Assembly: GCF_051400755.1 (NCBI RefSeq) | Contig: NZ_JBLFFL010000003.1 | Span: forward strand, 558,001 to 622,000 | From: Parapedobacter sp051400755 | GTDB taxonomy: Bacteria; Bacteroidota; Bacteroidia; Sphingobacteriales; Sphingobacteriaceae | Direction of reading: 5' to 3' | Length of the DNA: 64,000 bases | Part shown: piece after piece, positions 7,217 to 15,895 of the stretch | Layout: each line of letters opens with the position of its first letter | Position numbering within the stretch: the first letter of the stretch is position 1 | Position numbers and translations under genes: made by a program | Notes under the pieces: generated by a model | The model's database searches: none | What the model was told of the DNA's origin: nothing | What the model saw: only the letters and a program-made list of their open reading frames with translations

Positions 7217-8341
7217 TTAAAAGACCTTCACTAGATAGACGTAATCCTGGATGCGCTTGATCTGTTCCGTCCGCTTCAGGCCGCTAAGCGCATTCTTTTT
7301 ATTGATGATCAGCTTACTTTCTACCGAATCCATCGGAATGGCCGATATGGATCTCAGCAGCGCCTCAGTCTTGATGGCAAATGAGGCCCCGTCGATACCG
7401 GTCTGCTTACCACTGATGATACCCACTACATTACCCTTACTATCCAACACAGGTCCGCCGCTGTTACCAGGGTTCACCGGGATGGATATTTGATAGGCTG
7501 CGGTATCTCCTGCATAGCCGGTGCGGGAGCTCAGGTACCCCTGTCCATACACCACTTCGTCCCGCGGGAATCCGATGGTATATACATCTTCGCCGAGGTC
7601 CGACTCCGATTCTTTAAACGTATAAGGCGTGTTTTTCAAAGCCTTAAACGTCGCATCACTGATCCGCAGGATCGCCAAGTCCGGTGCGGGATCGATATAG
7701 ACCACTTCAGCTCTAAATAACTCACCCTTGGTATTTTGCAGATGCACCGAATCCGCATCCTTCACCACGTGGTAATTGGTCACCACATACCCGTTTGAAG
7801 AGACCACAAAACCGGTGCCCCCAAAATGGCCTTCGGCCTGCGGTCCTTGCTGATTGTTGATGTTGCGAATCACCGCATTCTGGGCATTCACGTTCTTTTT
7901 CACCGTATTCATGTCCCGCCGGAGCGCACTGTAATTGGAAGTGGTCTTTTGAATGGCCTTGTAATACCCCGACAGCCATAGGGTGGAGAACACCGCCACG
8001 ATAGCTACGCTGGCAGCAACCAACGAATTGATTTTAAACTTATTCCATAAGGCTACGACCAGCGGTTCATGCCGCTTCTCCGATGAGTCGGCAAGCTCGG
8101 TATCCGCCATCTCCCCATAAGCAGCTTCCGCCGATGCGAGGGCATGTTTGAATGCCTTGCGCTCCGCGTGATCGCGAAGCTGCTGCAAAAACAATCGATG
8201 GGTAGCCAGCTGCTCGGCAGCAGCGGGGTTCGCCCCGCAATGTCTTTCAAAAGCCGCACGCTCGGCTTCATCCATATCCCCGCCCAAATACCGGTCGGCT
8301 TGTATCATAAATTCCTGCTCGTTCATCATATCCGTGTTCAC
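7217..8341 (-). CDS. Membrane-anchored trypsin-like serine protease with anti-sigma-like N-terminus
   Basis: A 374-residue protein in three parts. Residues 1-90 are cytoplasmic and resemble the N-terminus of anti-sigma factors (DRYLGGDMDEAERAAFERHC, acidic and Ala-rich). Residues 106-124 form one membrane helix. The periplasmic part, from about residue 170, is a trypsin-like (S1C/HtrA-like) protease with the full triad: His191 in TNYHVV, Asp221 in APDLAIL and Ser294 in NPGNSGGP. No PDZ domain follows; the last 60 residues are not recognisable. The gene starts 5 bases after the ECF sigma gene, in the place where the cognate anti-sigma gene normally lies. I infer an envelope-stress regulator in which sensor, anti-sigma region and protease are one chain. 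Confidence 0.88.
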   Translation of the reverse strand: MNTDMMNEQEFMIQADRYLGGDMDEAERAAFERHCGANPAAAEQLATHRLFLQQLRDHAERKAFKHALASAEAAYGEMADTELADSSEKRHEPLVVALWNKFKINSLVAASVAIVAVFSTLWLSGYYKAIQKTTSNYSALRRDMNTVKKNVNAQNAVIRNINNQQGPQAEGHFGGTGFVVSSNGYVVTNYHVVKDADSVHLQNTKGELFRAEVVYIDPAPDLAILRISDATFKALKNTPYTFKESESDLGEDVYTIGFPRDEVVYGQGYLSSRTGYAGDTAAYQISIPVNPGNSGGPVLDSKGNVVGIISGKQTGIDGASFAIKTEALLRSISAIPMDSVESKLIINKKNALSGLKRTEQIKRIQDYVYLVKVF

Positions 8342-8346
8342 TTACT

Positions 8347-8922
8347 TTATTTTTGTTGCATAAAAAACAGCTTCTTTAGCCGCTGCAAACATTTATACTT
8401 CTGGGTCTTCGCGTTGTCAGCATTGGTATACCCGAATTTCTCACAAATTTCCTGCATAGACAGGTTCACTATATAGAAATCATGGATAATGGTTCGGCAG
8501 GGTTCTCCCAGCTTATCCAGCGCTTCCTCCATCAACGACAGCTGCAAATCGTGCTCTTCATGCCTAGCCAAATCATCCTCCACCGAGATCACCTCCTCGT
8601 AGCCGCTGATATCATGGGCCGCTTGCCCGTGGCTTGCCAATTGCTTGAGCCACAATCGGCGGCAGATGGCGTATATATAGGTCTTTAATTTGCTGCTCAG
8701 TTCAAAATTACCCTGCTTAATTTTGTCATACAGCACGATGACCGCCTCCTGAAAAATATCCTTCGCCTCTTCCGCAGTCCCGTTGTTTTGAACAACCATA
8801 TGCAAAACCATCGGGAAATAATCCTTGTACAAGCCCGTTAACGCGGTAGCATCGCCGAGCGCAACGCCCTCGATGGTTTTCAGATCCGCTTCGGGTACGG
8901 CAATCTTATTCAATTTACTCAC
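8347..8922 (-). CDS. ECF-type RNA polymerase sigma factor
   Basis: A 191-residue sigma-70 family protein with region 2 (GDATALTGLYKDYFPMV, then EEAKDIFQEAVIVLYDKI) and region 4 (LDKLGEPCRTIIHDFYI, MQEICEKFGYTNADNAKTQK), spaced as in extracytoplasmic function factors. It directs RNA polymerase to a specific set of promoters. The gene just downstream encodes the protease with anti-sigma-like N-terminus, the probable partner. A TAGGTTTG box (complement strand, 8967-8974) lies 44 bases upstream of the ATG. Confidence 0.92.
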   Translation of the reverse strand: MSKLNKIAVPEADLKTIEGVALGDATALTGLYKDYFPMVLHMVVQNNGTAEEAKDIFQEAVIVLYDKIKQGNFELSSKLKTYIYAICRRLWLKQLASHGQAAHDISGYEEVISVEDDLARHEEHDLQLSLMEEALDKLGEPCRTIIHDFYIVNLSMQEICEKFGYTNADNAKTQKYKCLQRLKKLFFMQQK

Positions 8923-8966
8923 CTGTTAATACGCTTTTACCCCAAATAGTAACCCATATCCCCCTT

Positions 8967-8974
8967 CAAACCTA
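8967..8974 (-). promoter_or_regulatory. Candidate -7 box for the sigma/protease operon
   Basis: Complement-strand TAGGTTTG fits TAnnTTTG, 44 bases before the sigma start. No TTG element is seen 19 bases further upstream. Confidence 0.45.
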
Positions 8975-9012
8975 ACATATTTTTTTGTTTTTTCCCCTGC
9001 CCCGATTTTTTT

Positions 9013-9089
9013 GATCACCATCCACCCACCACCGATCACCCATCACCATCCACCCATTACCGATCACCGATCACCGATCACCAATCCCC
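9013..9089 (+). repeat. Heptanucleotide tandem repeat, 11 units (consensus NATCACC)
   Basis: Eleven 7-base units run without interruption, for example GATCACC, ATCCACC, CACCACC and CATTACC, with three identical GATCACC units at 9062-9082. The array lies between the sigma gene and the polyprenyl synthase gene. Related decayed copies are seen elsewhere in the window. Confidence 0.85.
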
Positions 9090-9134
9090 AAATAATCCCT
9101 ATCTTAGCGGCAAATTTTAACGAGTATAGCCCTC

Positions 9135-10109
9135 ATGCAGGATATCGCCGAATTGCAGCAACGGATTGCCCAAGGATTATCGGACCTCAACCTTCCCGAG
9201 CACCCTGAAAACCTGTACCAGCCGATTAGCTATATGTTGCAAATCGGCGGCAAGCGCATCCGCCCATTGCTCACCATGATGGCCGCCGATTTATTTTCCA
9301 TTCCCAATATCGAAGAGGCGCAGCCGGCGGCACTTGCGGTCGAGTTATTTCATAACTTTTCCTTGGTGCATGACGATATCATGGATCATGCACCGCTGAG
9401 GCGCGGACAGCGGACCGTCCACGAAAAGTGGAACCCCAACATCGCCATCCTATCCGGCGATAAGTTGCTGATCATGGCCTATACGCAGTTGGCAAGGTGT
9501 GCGCCGGCCAAACTGCCATCACTGATGGAAGCCTTCAACAAGATGGCCACCGAAGTATGCGAAGGGCAGCAGTTGGACATGGACTTCGAACAACTGACGA
9601 CGGTCGGTATTATCGATTATCTCCGTATGATCCAACTAAAGACGTCCGTTTTATTAGGCACCGCACTAAAAATGGGGGCCATACTCGCCGACGCCGACGA
9701 AGCAGACGCCCAACTGATCTATCATTTCGGTGTCGATGTAGGCATTGCGTTTCAGCTGCAGGACGATATACTCGACGTGTACGGCGATCCCGAACAATTC
9801 GGCAAGCAACGGGGCGGCGATATCCTGGCGAATAAAAAAACGTATTTGCTGTTAAAGGCATTTGAAATGGCAGATGCTACCACTCAAACTGCACTACACC
9901 AGTGGCTGCAGGATGAAGCACATCCACAAGAAAAAATCGATCACGTAACCGCTATATACGACCGCCTTGATGTGAGGCAGGCGGTGGAATCCGTAAAGCA
10001 ACACCACATCGACCGCTCGTTGAAGGCCTTGGAACGCATTCATGTAAAACCCGAGCGCAAACGACCGCTTCAAACCTTAGCCCAGCTATTGCTGACACGG
10101 ACGCAATAG
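9135..10109 (+). CDS. Polyprenyl diphosphate synthase
   Basis: A 324-residue all-alpha isoprenyl diphosphate synthase: it extends an allylic diphosphate by condensation with isopentenyl diphosphate. The first Asp-rich motif is LVHDDIMDHAPLRRGQ and the second is FQLQDDILDVYGD, both intact; GGKRIRP is the usual N-terminal diphosphate-binding site. The residue five before the first Asp is Phe (FSLVHDD) and there is no two-residue insertion in the motif, which in type I enzymes points to a short product such as GGPP or FPP, though longer chains cannot be excluded. The product may feed quinones, carotenoids or other isoprenoids. Monocistronic by appearance. Confidence 0.93.
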   Translation: MQDIAELQQRIAQGLSDLNLPEHPENLYQPISYMLQIGGKRIRPLLTMMAADLFSIPNIEEAQPAALAVELFHNFSLVHDDIMDHAPLRRGQRTVHEKWNPNIAILSGDKLLIMAYTQLARCAPAKLPSLMEAFNKMATEVCEGQQLDMDFEQLTTVGIIDYLRMIQLKTSVLLGTALKMGAILADADEADAQLIYHFGVDVGIAFQLQDDILDVYGDPEQFGKQRGGDILANKKTYLLLKAFEMADATTQTALHQWLQDEAHPQEKIDHVTAIYDRLDVRQAVESVKQHHIDRSLKALERIHVKPERKRPLQTLAQLLLTRTQ

Positions 10110-10255
10110 TCCCGTTGATCCCCTCTCCGCCTTAATAAGCGCCCACTAATAACTGGCAAAATAATTGCTGACTAACACACAATCATTCAATTTGTATATT
10201 TTTTCACTAACTTGTGCTTATTGCAAGCCACAGTTATAAACGGACACCATAACGT

Positions 10256-11053
10256 ATGGATATGGATGCACTCAAAATTACTACCTTTCAAGCCTATATT
10301 TTTTGGGAAAACATCGATAAGAATCTCAGTAATCTCGCCCTACGGTTGTCAGCCATCCGCGAGAAGACAGATTTGATCGTATTACCCGAAATGTTCAATA
10401 CGGGCTTTACGATGAATGTGCAGCGGTGTGCTGAGAAGCCCGATGGCAAAACCATGCATTGGATGCTGGAAATGGCCCAAAAATTCGATTGCGTAATAGC
10501 AGGCAGTCTGATCATCGAAGAAGAAGGCAAGTACTTTAACCGATTCGTCTGGATGACCAAAGACGGCAACTACCTAAAATATGACAAGCGCCATCTTTTT
10601 TCCCTCGCCAAGGAGGACACCACCTTTACGCCTGGCCAACAACGGATCATTGTTGATCTCAATGGGTGGAAGATCTGCCCGATGATCTGCTACGACCTGC
10701 GCTTCCCCGTATGGTCGCGCAATCTCAACGGCGCCTACGATCTACTGCTGTATGTGGCAAACTGGCCGGATAAGCGCTCAGCCCATTGGCGAAGCCTGAT
10801 TCCCGCCCGGGCCATCGAAAACCAATCTTTTGTCATCGGTGTAAACCGGGTGGGGCATGATGGCAATGAGATCTACTACTCCGGGGGTTCCATGTGCATA
10901 TCGCCCGTGGGGGATGTCGTGTACTATAAGCCGGAATACGAGGATCTATACACGTTTACCATATACCGGAAAGACTTGGACGATACGCGCCAAAGCTTGC
11001 CGTTCCTGAACGATATGGATGATTTTAATTTAAGTGTAAATCGTAAACCGTAA
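10256..11053 (+). CDS. Nitrilase-superfamily amidohydrolase (omega-amidase YafV type)
   Basis: A 265-residue C-N hydrolase with the full catalytic set: Glu in LPEMFNTGF, Lys in YDKRHLFSLA and Cys in PMICYDLRFPVWSRN. The sequence around these, and the GHDGNEIYYSGGS segment, match the omega-amidase branch, which hydrolyses 2-oxoglutaramate or 2-oxosuccinamate to the 2-oxoacid and ammonia, a repair or salvage reaction after glutamine transamination. Cytoplasmic. It could also start at the second Met two codons later. No functional neighbour. Confidence 0.92.
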   Translation: MDMDALKITTFQAYIFWENIDKNLSNLALRLSAIREKTDLIVLPEMFNTGFTMNVQRCAEKPDGKTMHWMLEMAQKFDCVIAGSLIIEEEGKYFNRFVWMTKDGNYLKYDKRHLFSLAKEDTTFTPGQQRIIVDLNGWKICPMICYDLRFPVWSRNLNGAYDLLLYVANWPDKRSAHWRSLIPARAIENQSFVIGVNRVGHDGNEIYYSGGSMCISPVGDVVYYKPEYEDLYTFTIYRKDLDDTRQSLPFLNDMDDFNLSVNRKP

Positions 11054-11070
11054 TCGTAAATCTAAAATTA

Positions 11071-11496
11071 TCATTGATAAGGCCGCTCAAGGATGGCCGA
11101 TTGAATGACCGCGTGGCGCAGATCGAATGAAATATTGTTTCCCATCGCGGTGGACACCGCGCCTTCATCCACTTCCAGCCGCTCCGGTGTTTGCCGCTTT
11201 CGTTTGCCTTGGCGTATACGCCTCGCTTCTGCCGCGTCTACAACGCCGGAGTATCGCTCAAATCGTGGTTGGGGGGCAGTAATCGAGGGCCGGGGGTCCG
11301 TAACGGCCGACCGAGAATTAGTGACCGGGGGCTGGGTCGCAGGGGTCGGTGATGGGAGGCGCTGCGCATTGTCCTCCGGCAGTGGGGGCGGAGCCAAATT
11401 CCGTTTGCGCGCTTTCTCCTGCTCCTTCTGGAAGTTGTTGTATACCTGAAAGGCGAAAAAAACGATGGCGATCAGTATGGGAATAAACGTTTCCAT
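11071..11496 (-). CDS. Hypothetical membrane-anchored protein with proline-rich linker
   Basis: From the ATG at 11496 the protein has 141 residues: METFIPILIAIVFFAFQVYN forms one N-terminal membrane helix, then a basic stretch, then a Pro/Thr-rich linker (11263-11349) and a polar C-terminal part with no recognised domain. The linker is written in DNA that follows a 7-base period like the heptamer array at 9013-9089 (see findings). An upstream extension to 11544 is open but reads into the divergent sigma gene's promoter region. Function unknown. Confidence 0.7.
   Translation of the reverse strand: METFIPILIAIVFFAFQVYNNFQKEQEKARKRNLAPPPLPEDNAQRLPSPTPATQPPVTNSRSAVTDPRPSITAPQPRFERYSGVVDAAEARRIRQGKRKRQTPERLEVDEGAVSTAMGNNISFDLRHAVIQSAILERPYQ
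11263..11349 (-). repeat. Decayed heptamer repeat inside a coding sequence
   Basis: On the coding strand the segment divides into 7-base units such as ATCACCG, GTCACTA, ATTCTCG, GTTACGG and ATTACTG, akin to the NATCACC array. It encodes a Thr/Pro/Arg-rich linker (VTNSRSAVTDPRPSITAP), close to what the intergenic array would encode (PITDHRSPITN). Confidence 0.6.
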
Positions 11497-11564
11497 GGCA
11501 TAAAGATAAGGGTTTTTGTAACATATTGGCATCAAGCACATCAAAGTAATTGTAACTGCCGTTC

Positions 11565-12062
11565 ATGGATAACCAGCGACAATTGTTTCAGCGACTATTT
11601 GAGGACAACTCCAAACGGGTGTATCACCTTTGTTATGGCTATACCGGTGATAGCGATGCGGCGAATGATCTGATGCAGGAGACCTTTATCAAAGTATGGC
11701 AAAACCTCGGCAAATTCCGCAACCAGTCGCAGTTTTCAACCTGGATATACCGTATTGCCGTAAACACTTGCCTCTCCTACTTGCGCACGGCAAAGCGCAG
11801 GGCCACGGATGAGCTCAACGATAATATCATCGAAAACTACACGGAAGAACCCTCTGAAAAACAGGAGCAGATCGCACTATTATACAAGTCCATCGCACAG
11901 CTGGAAGAAAACGAACGGATCATCATTACGATGGTACTGGATGAAATCCCCTACGCTGAGATTGCCGAAATAGCGGGAATCTCTGAAGGCAACTTGCGGG
12001 TGAAAATACATCGGATAAAACACAAGCTAACAGAAATATACAACTGCAATGAAAGGGTTTGA
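11565..12062 (+). CDS. ECF-type RNA polymerase sigma factor
   Basis: A 165-residue sigma factor with region 2 (NDLMQETFIKVWQNLGKFR and STWIYRIAVNTCLSYLR) and region 4 (ERIIITMVLDEIPYAEIAEIAGISEGNLRVKIHRIK broken here only by length limits) typical of ECF proteins. Its last 14 bases overlap the start of the next gene, a membrane protein that takes the place of an anti-sigma factor. The two are thus translationally coupled. Confidence 0.93.
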   Translation: MDNQRQLFQRLFEDNSKRVYHLCYGYTGDSDAANDLMQETFIKVWQNLGKFRNQSQFSTWIYRIAVNTCLSYLRTAKRRATDELNDNIIENYTEEPSEKQEQIALLYKSIAQLEENERIIITMVLDEIPYAEIAEIAGISEGNLRVKIHRIKHKLTEIYNCNERV

Positions 12063-12651
12063 CGAGATACAACAGCTTTGGCAGGGACAAAAACCGGAGC
12101 CGAACGTTAGCTTTGAAATGATTTTAAAGCGCGTCAAAGGCAACCAAGCTGCTTTGGCTAGCAAGCTGCTTTGGCAGCTTATCGCTGTGGGATTAGCCAT
12201 TATTGTGCTGCTATGGATGTTCGTAACGGTCAATTTTTCGACGTGGACCACTTACCTGGCATTAGTCATCATGGTGGGATGTATCGGCTATTATTTCTTT
12301 AATCAAATAGCCGACTACCGCAGTATCAGCAATAGCGGGCACCTACTCGCTAAACCGCAGGACTATATCAACCATTTGAAAACCTTCCGACAACGGCGCA
12401 ATCGGTTCAATACGCGTAATTATTCGGTGTATGAAGCGTGCATTGCGGTTGCCTTTGCCTTTTATGGCATTGAAATGTATTTCGCGCTGCCGCTGTGGAC
12501 ATTCATCGGCCTCGTTATCTTCGTCGTTTTTTGGTTTCTCATCTGTCACTTCGTTTTCATGAAGCAATATATCCATAACGAGAACATGCGCATAGCCGAA
12601 ATGATCGACAACCTTGAGCGGATTAACGACCAATTTACTGAAAGCAATTAG
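12049..12651 (+). CDS. Four-helix membrane protein, putative anti-sigma partner
   Basis: A 200-residue protein with four predicted membrane helices in two pairs: LLWQLIAVGLAIIVLLWMF, YLALVIMVGCIGYYFF, a segment near YEACIAVAFAFYGIEMYF, and LWTFIGLVIFVVFWFLICH. The first 35 residues are cytoplasmic (FDEIQQLWQGQKPEP) and the C-terminus is a polar helix (NMRIAEMIDNLERINDQF). It lacks the zinc-binding HxxxCxxC motif of ZAS anti-sigma factors. Its role as anti-sigma is inferred only from the 14-base overlap with the sigma gene. Confidence 0.75.
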   Translation: MKGFDEIQQLWQGQKPEPNVSFEMILKRVKGNQAALASKLLWQLIAVGLAIIVLLWMFVTVNFSTWTTYLALVIMVGCIGYYFFNQIADYRSISNSGHLLAKPQDYINHLKTFRQRRNRFNTRNYSVYEACIAVAFAFYGIEMYFALPLWTFIGLVIFVVFWFLICHFVFMKQYIHNENMRIAEMIDNLERINDQFTESN

Positions 12652-12669
12652 TTGTCTGAATAGCACCAG

Positions 12670-13434
12670 TTAACGCGTGCTTTCAAAAATCTCACGGCTT
12701 AGCTTCCTGTAGATTTCCCTTAGCTGCGGCCGACCTTCCAATAGTTTCAGATGCTTCGCCATCGTCTCGGCATCGTTCCGCACCGCCGGGCCTGTCTGCA
12801 CATCCGTTGGCTGATGAACCATCACCTTCTCGGCAGTCTCTAGGATGAGCGGCCGGATGAGGTCGAAATCCAATTGATGCTCCTGCAGGATTTTTGCGCC
12901 GATCGCATAGAAGTGGTTCGTAAAATTGCACGCAAATACCGCAGCGACGTGTAACGACAGGCGTTGCTTAGAATCGCAGGGAAAGACCCGGCTGGACAGG
13001 CTGCTGGCCAATTTCGACAAACGGGTATGGGTGTCTCCATCGGCGGCTTCCACGGCAATCGGAATCGTCGAAAAATCAACTGCCTTCGCCTTCGAGAAGG
13101 TTTGTACCGGATACAGCACACCATAGTGAGCCTGCGCAGCGAGTACGTTCATATCCACACTACCCGCAGTGTGCACGACAATACCCTCCAAGGATGAGGG
13201 CAGCTGCGCAGCCACCTGTTCGATGGCGTCATCCTTCACCGCAATGATATACAGGTCGGCATCGGCCGCAAGGGACGCCAAATCGCCAATCGCTTCGGCA
13301 TTTACGTTAGCCGCCAGCGCTGCTGCGTGTGCTAAGGTTTGGCTGTACACCTGCACGATGCGGTGCCCTGCTTCCGCCAGTGCCTTACCTAAATGGGTAG
13401 CTACATGACCACTGCCGAGCAACACAACGTCCAT
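12670..13434 (-). CDS. Rossmann-fold and DUF2520 domain protein
   Basis: A 254-residue protein with an N-terminal dinucleotide-binding fold (MDVVLLGSGHVATHLGKAL, GxGxxxxxL) and a C-terminal helical DUF2520 domain (SLHVAAVFACNFTNHFYAIG). The architecture resembles ProC-type pyrroline-5-carboxylate or 6-phosphogluconate dehydrogenases, so an NAD(P)-dependent reductase is likely; the substrate is unknown. Its start codon overlaps the ccmF stop by one base (TAATG), so it is part of the cytochrome c maturation transcript, although a link to that pathway is not established. Confidence 0.88.
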   Translation of the reverse strand: MDVVLLGSGHVATHLGKALAEAGHRIVQVYSQTLAHAAALAANVNAEAIGDLASLAADADLYIIAVKDDAIEQVAAQLPSSLEGIVVHTAGSVDMNVLAAQAHYGVLYPVQTFSKAKAVDFSTIPIAVEAADGDTHTRLSKLASSLSSRVFPCDSKQRLSLHVAAVFACNFTNHFYAIGAKILQEHQLDFDLIRPLILETAEKVMVHQPTDVQTGPAVRNDAETMAKHLKLLEGRPQLREIYRKLSREIFESTR

Positions 13435-15887
13435 TAGGCTTTTTCGGGTTTGATTTCTTTATTGCGGCGCAGGATGGAGAGGAAGAAACCGATGGTCATG
13501 ACAATCGCGCCGCACCATAAAAAGTTGATATACGGAAATTTGACGGCCTTAAACACGATCCACTTCTTTTCCGGTAGCGGCTTCTGGTACACCATCAATT
13601 CAAGCTTGTCTTTCTGCGGCATGATATTGCTAAATCGTAACCGCAAACCCTGTTCTTCCACATCTTTGAACAAATCGAATGTAGTCCCGCCACGAATCAG
13701 GAATACCGGTTCCGCTTCGTAAGTTTCTCCATTGACCGCATGCACCTTCAGCTGCATGCCCACGATGACATCGTCGTCCCTGCGGGGGATATTCTCGACC
13801 GCGGCGTTGCGATTGATACCCATTACGACAATATATCCATTGCGGTAGCGCAACGTATCGCCGATGTTGGTTTCATAGATCGCCGGCTCCTCATAATCCT
13901 CAAAACTATTCCGCGTCGAATCTCCGCCCTCACTCGGCTGGTGCGTGTCGGCCATGGCCGCGGTGATCAAGGTATACACATCATGTGTGAGATAATGCTT
14001 GGTTGCCGGTGTACCGACAAGGCCGCCCATCTCAGGGTTATTTTGGGCGAACGGGCGAAGCTGGAATCGTTCGGTCACCCGGCCACTCTCCTCATCTATT
14101 TTTTCGTAATTGATCTTGTAATATACATTGGGCGGTGCTACACTATCGCCCACATAGGTGATGCGGTAATCACCCATCTGCGCGGGTTCACCTTCGGTGA
14201 GAAACAGGTTATCGCCCGGTTTCTCCACTTGATCGAAGCCCGCAACGGCAATATAATTGCTGCTGTTCACGGAGATTACCTCATTGGTAGCGGCGGCAAC
14301 CAATGCACCGATCAGCAGCAAGCCAAATCCGATATGGGCCACAGCCGAGCCGGTGAGCTTCCATTTACCCTTGATGGCCTCGCCCAGTATTCTGCCGTTG
14401 GCGACGATCGAAAAGGTGGCAGAAAACACCAACACGATATACATGAAGTTGGTATACACTTCGGTCACATAGACCACGATGGCGGTGATCACTGCTGCCA
14501 CGATCAGCGAAGCAATGGCAGCGGCATAGAACTTGCGCACATCCGTGCGCTTGTATTTCATGAATTGCGCGACGGCCGAGAGCAGACCCACCACCACGGC
14601 AAAGCCTGCCTGCCATTTGTTGTAATGTTGTACCGGGTCGATCGGAGGCGCCACCTTGGTGCCAAATACGGCATTGAATACCGGCACGGAGGTAGAAGCG
14701 ATGATCTGCACGCAGGCCACCGACAGAACCAATGCACCGATAAACAGCCAAAATTCACGGGAATAGATTTCTTCTTCCTTTGGCGTCGATGGCATCTCCT
14801 TTTTGCGGCTGACCAAGAGGTATACCATCAGTGCCAAGAAAATGACATTGAACGCCACCAACTGCCAATAAAGACCCAAGTCGGTAAAGGTGTGCACCGA
14901 CGTCTCACCCAACACGCCGCTGCGGGTGAGGAAAGAGGCGTAGATCACCAGCACGAAACTGACCATCACCAAAAAGGAAGCAGTAAAGTACGAGTGACCG
15001 GAATTTTTATAAGCCACCATCACATGTACGGCGGCGATCAACGTAAACCAAGGGATAATAGAGGCATTCTCTACCGGATCCCAAGCCCAGAATCCACCGA
15101 AATTAAGCGCTTCATATGCCCAAAACGAACCCATGATGATGCCTGCCCCCAATGTCATGACCGCAAATAGCGCCCAGGGCAACCCCGGGGTCATCCAGTC
15201 TTTATAGCGTTTCTGCCAAAGTCCCGCCACGGCATAGGCAAATGGCACGATCATCGATGCGAATCCGAGGAATAAGGTCGGCGGATGGATGACCATCCAG
15301 TAATTCTGCAGCGTAGCATTGAGACCGGTACCATCGGCGATCATGCTCAGGTAGTTCGGATCCGAGAAGATGGGTGCTTGGATCGCATCGCGCAACAGAA
15401 TGAATGGAGAGCTCCCGACACGCTCACCGAAAATCTCCACACCGATGAGCATCGATCCCAATATGGCTTGGCAAAGCATGACCACCGCCATCACTGGGCT
15501 TTCCCAGCTCTTTGACCTGAATACCAACACGATGCCCAATACGATCTGCCAAAACATCCAAAGCCAAAAACTGCCCTCCTGCCCTTCCCAAAAGCTGGAG
15601 ATGATGTAGTGCGTAGGCAAGGACCTGGATGAATGCGCCCAGGCATAGTGGTACTCAAAAAGGTGATTGTAGATGATATAGAACAGGCTTGTACCGATGC
15701 CTACCACCGCAACAACATTCGTCCAGAACGCGATACGCGCAATGGTTTTCCAAGAATGCTCTTCCTTATATTTCGAGGCGAAGTAATAACTGACGCATGA
15801 TAATAATGCGGTGCCAAAGGCTAGAATGACTAAAAACTGCCCGATTTTTCCAGGCAAAAGGCTTTCACCTACATACGTTATATCCAT
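13434..15887 (-). CDS. ccmF: Cytochrome c biogenesis protein CcmF/CcsA family (heme lyase)
   Basis: An 817-residue polytopic inner-membrane protein. The heme-handling motif GGFWAWDPVENAS, ahead of the conserved LTRSGVLGETSVHTF, marks it as the CcmF branch of the heme-handling proteins that attach heme to apocytochromes c in System I. About 14 membrane helices can be traced, followed by a periplasmic C-terminal domain of some 200 residues (from about YIAVAGFDQVEKPGD) and a final helix. It is longer than the E. coli protein (about 650). It follows the CcmE gene by 8 bases, consistent with heme transfer from CcmE to CcmF. Confidence 0.93.
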   Translation of the reverse strand: MDITYVGESLLPGKIGQFLVILAFGTALLSCVSYYFASKYKEEHSWKTIARIAFWTNVVAVVGIGTSLFYIIYNHLFEYHYAWAHSSRSLPTHYIISSFWEGQEGSFWLWMFWQIVLGIVLVFRSKSWESPVMAVVMLCQAILGSMLIGVEIFGERVGSSPFILLRDAIQAPIFSDPNYLSMIADGTGLNATLQNYWMVIHPPTLFLGFASMIVPFAYAVAGLWQKRYKDWMTPGLPWALFAVMTLGAGIIMGSFWAYEALNFGGFWAWDPVENASIIPWFTLIAAVHVMVAYKNSGHSYFTASFLVMVSFVLVIYASFLTRSGVLGETSVHTFTDLGLYWQLVAFNVIFLALMVYLLVSRKKEMPSTPKEEEIYSREFWLFIGALVLSVACVQIIASTSVPVFNAVFGTKVAPPIDPVQHYNKWQAGFAVVVGLLSAVAQFMKYKRTDVRKFYAAAIASLIVAAVITAIVVYVTEVYTNFMYIVLVFSATFSIVANGRILGEAIKGKWKLTGSAVAHIGFGLLLIGALVAAATNEVISVNSSNYIAVAGFDQVEKPGDNLFLTEGEPAQMGDYRITYVGDSVAPPNVYYKINYEKIDEESGRVTERFQLRPFAQNNPEMGGLVGTPATKHYLTHDVYTLITAAMADTHQPSEGGDSTRNSFEDYEEPAIYETNIGDTLRYRNGYIVVMGINRNAAVENIPRRDDDVIVGMQLKVHAVNGETYEAEPVFLIRGGTTFDLFKDVEEQGLRLRFSNIMPQKDKLELMVYQKPLPEKKWIVFKAVKFPYINFLWCGAIVMTIGFFLSILRRNKEIKPEKA

Positions 15888-15895
15888 CTATGCTC

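Noticed and set aside
9013..9208. 65-codon frame through the heptamer array (His/Pro/Thr-rich)
   Set aside because: The frame exists only because the repeat lacks stop codons, and it runs out of frame into the polyprenyl synthase gene.
13740..15170. A 476-codon open frame on the plus strand opposite ccmF
   Set aside because: It is fully antisense to a well-supported gene, His- and Asp-rich in the way reverse-complement shadows of membrane proteins are, and has no recognisable domain.
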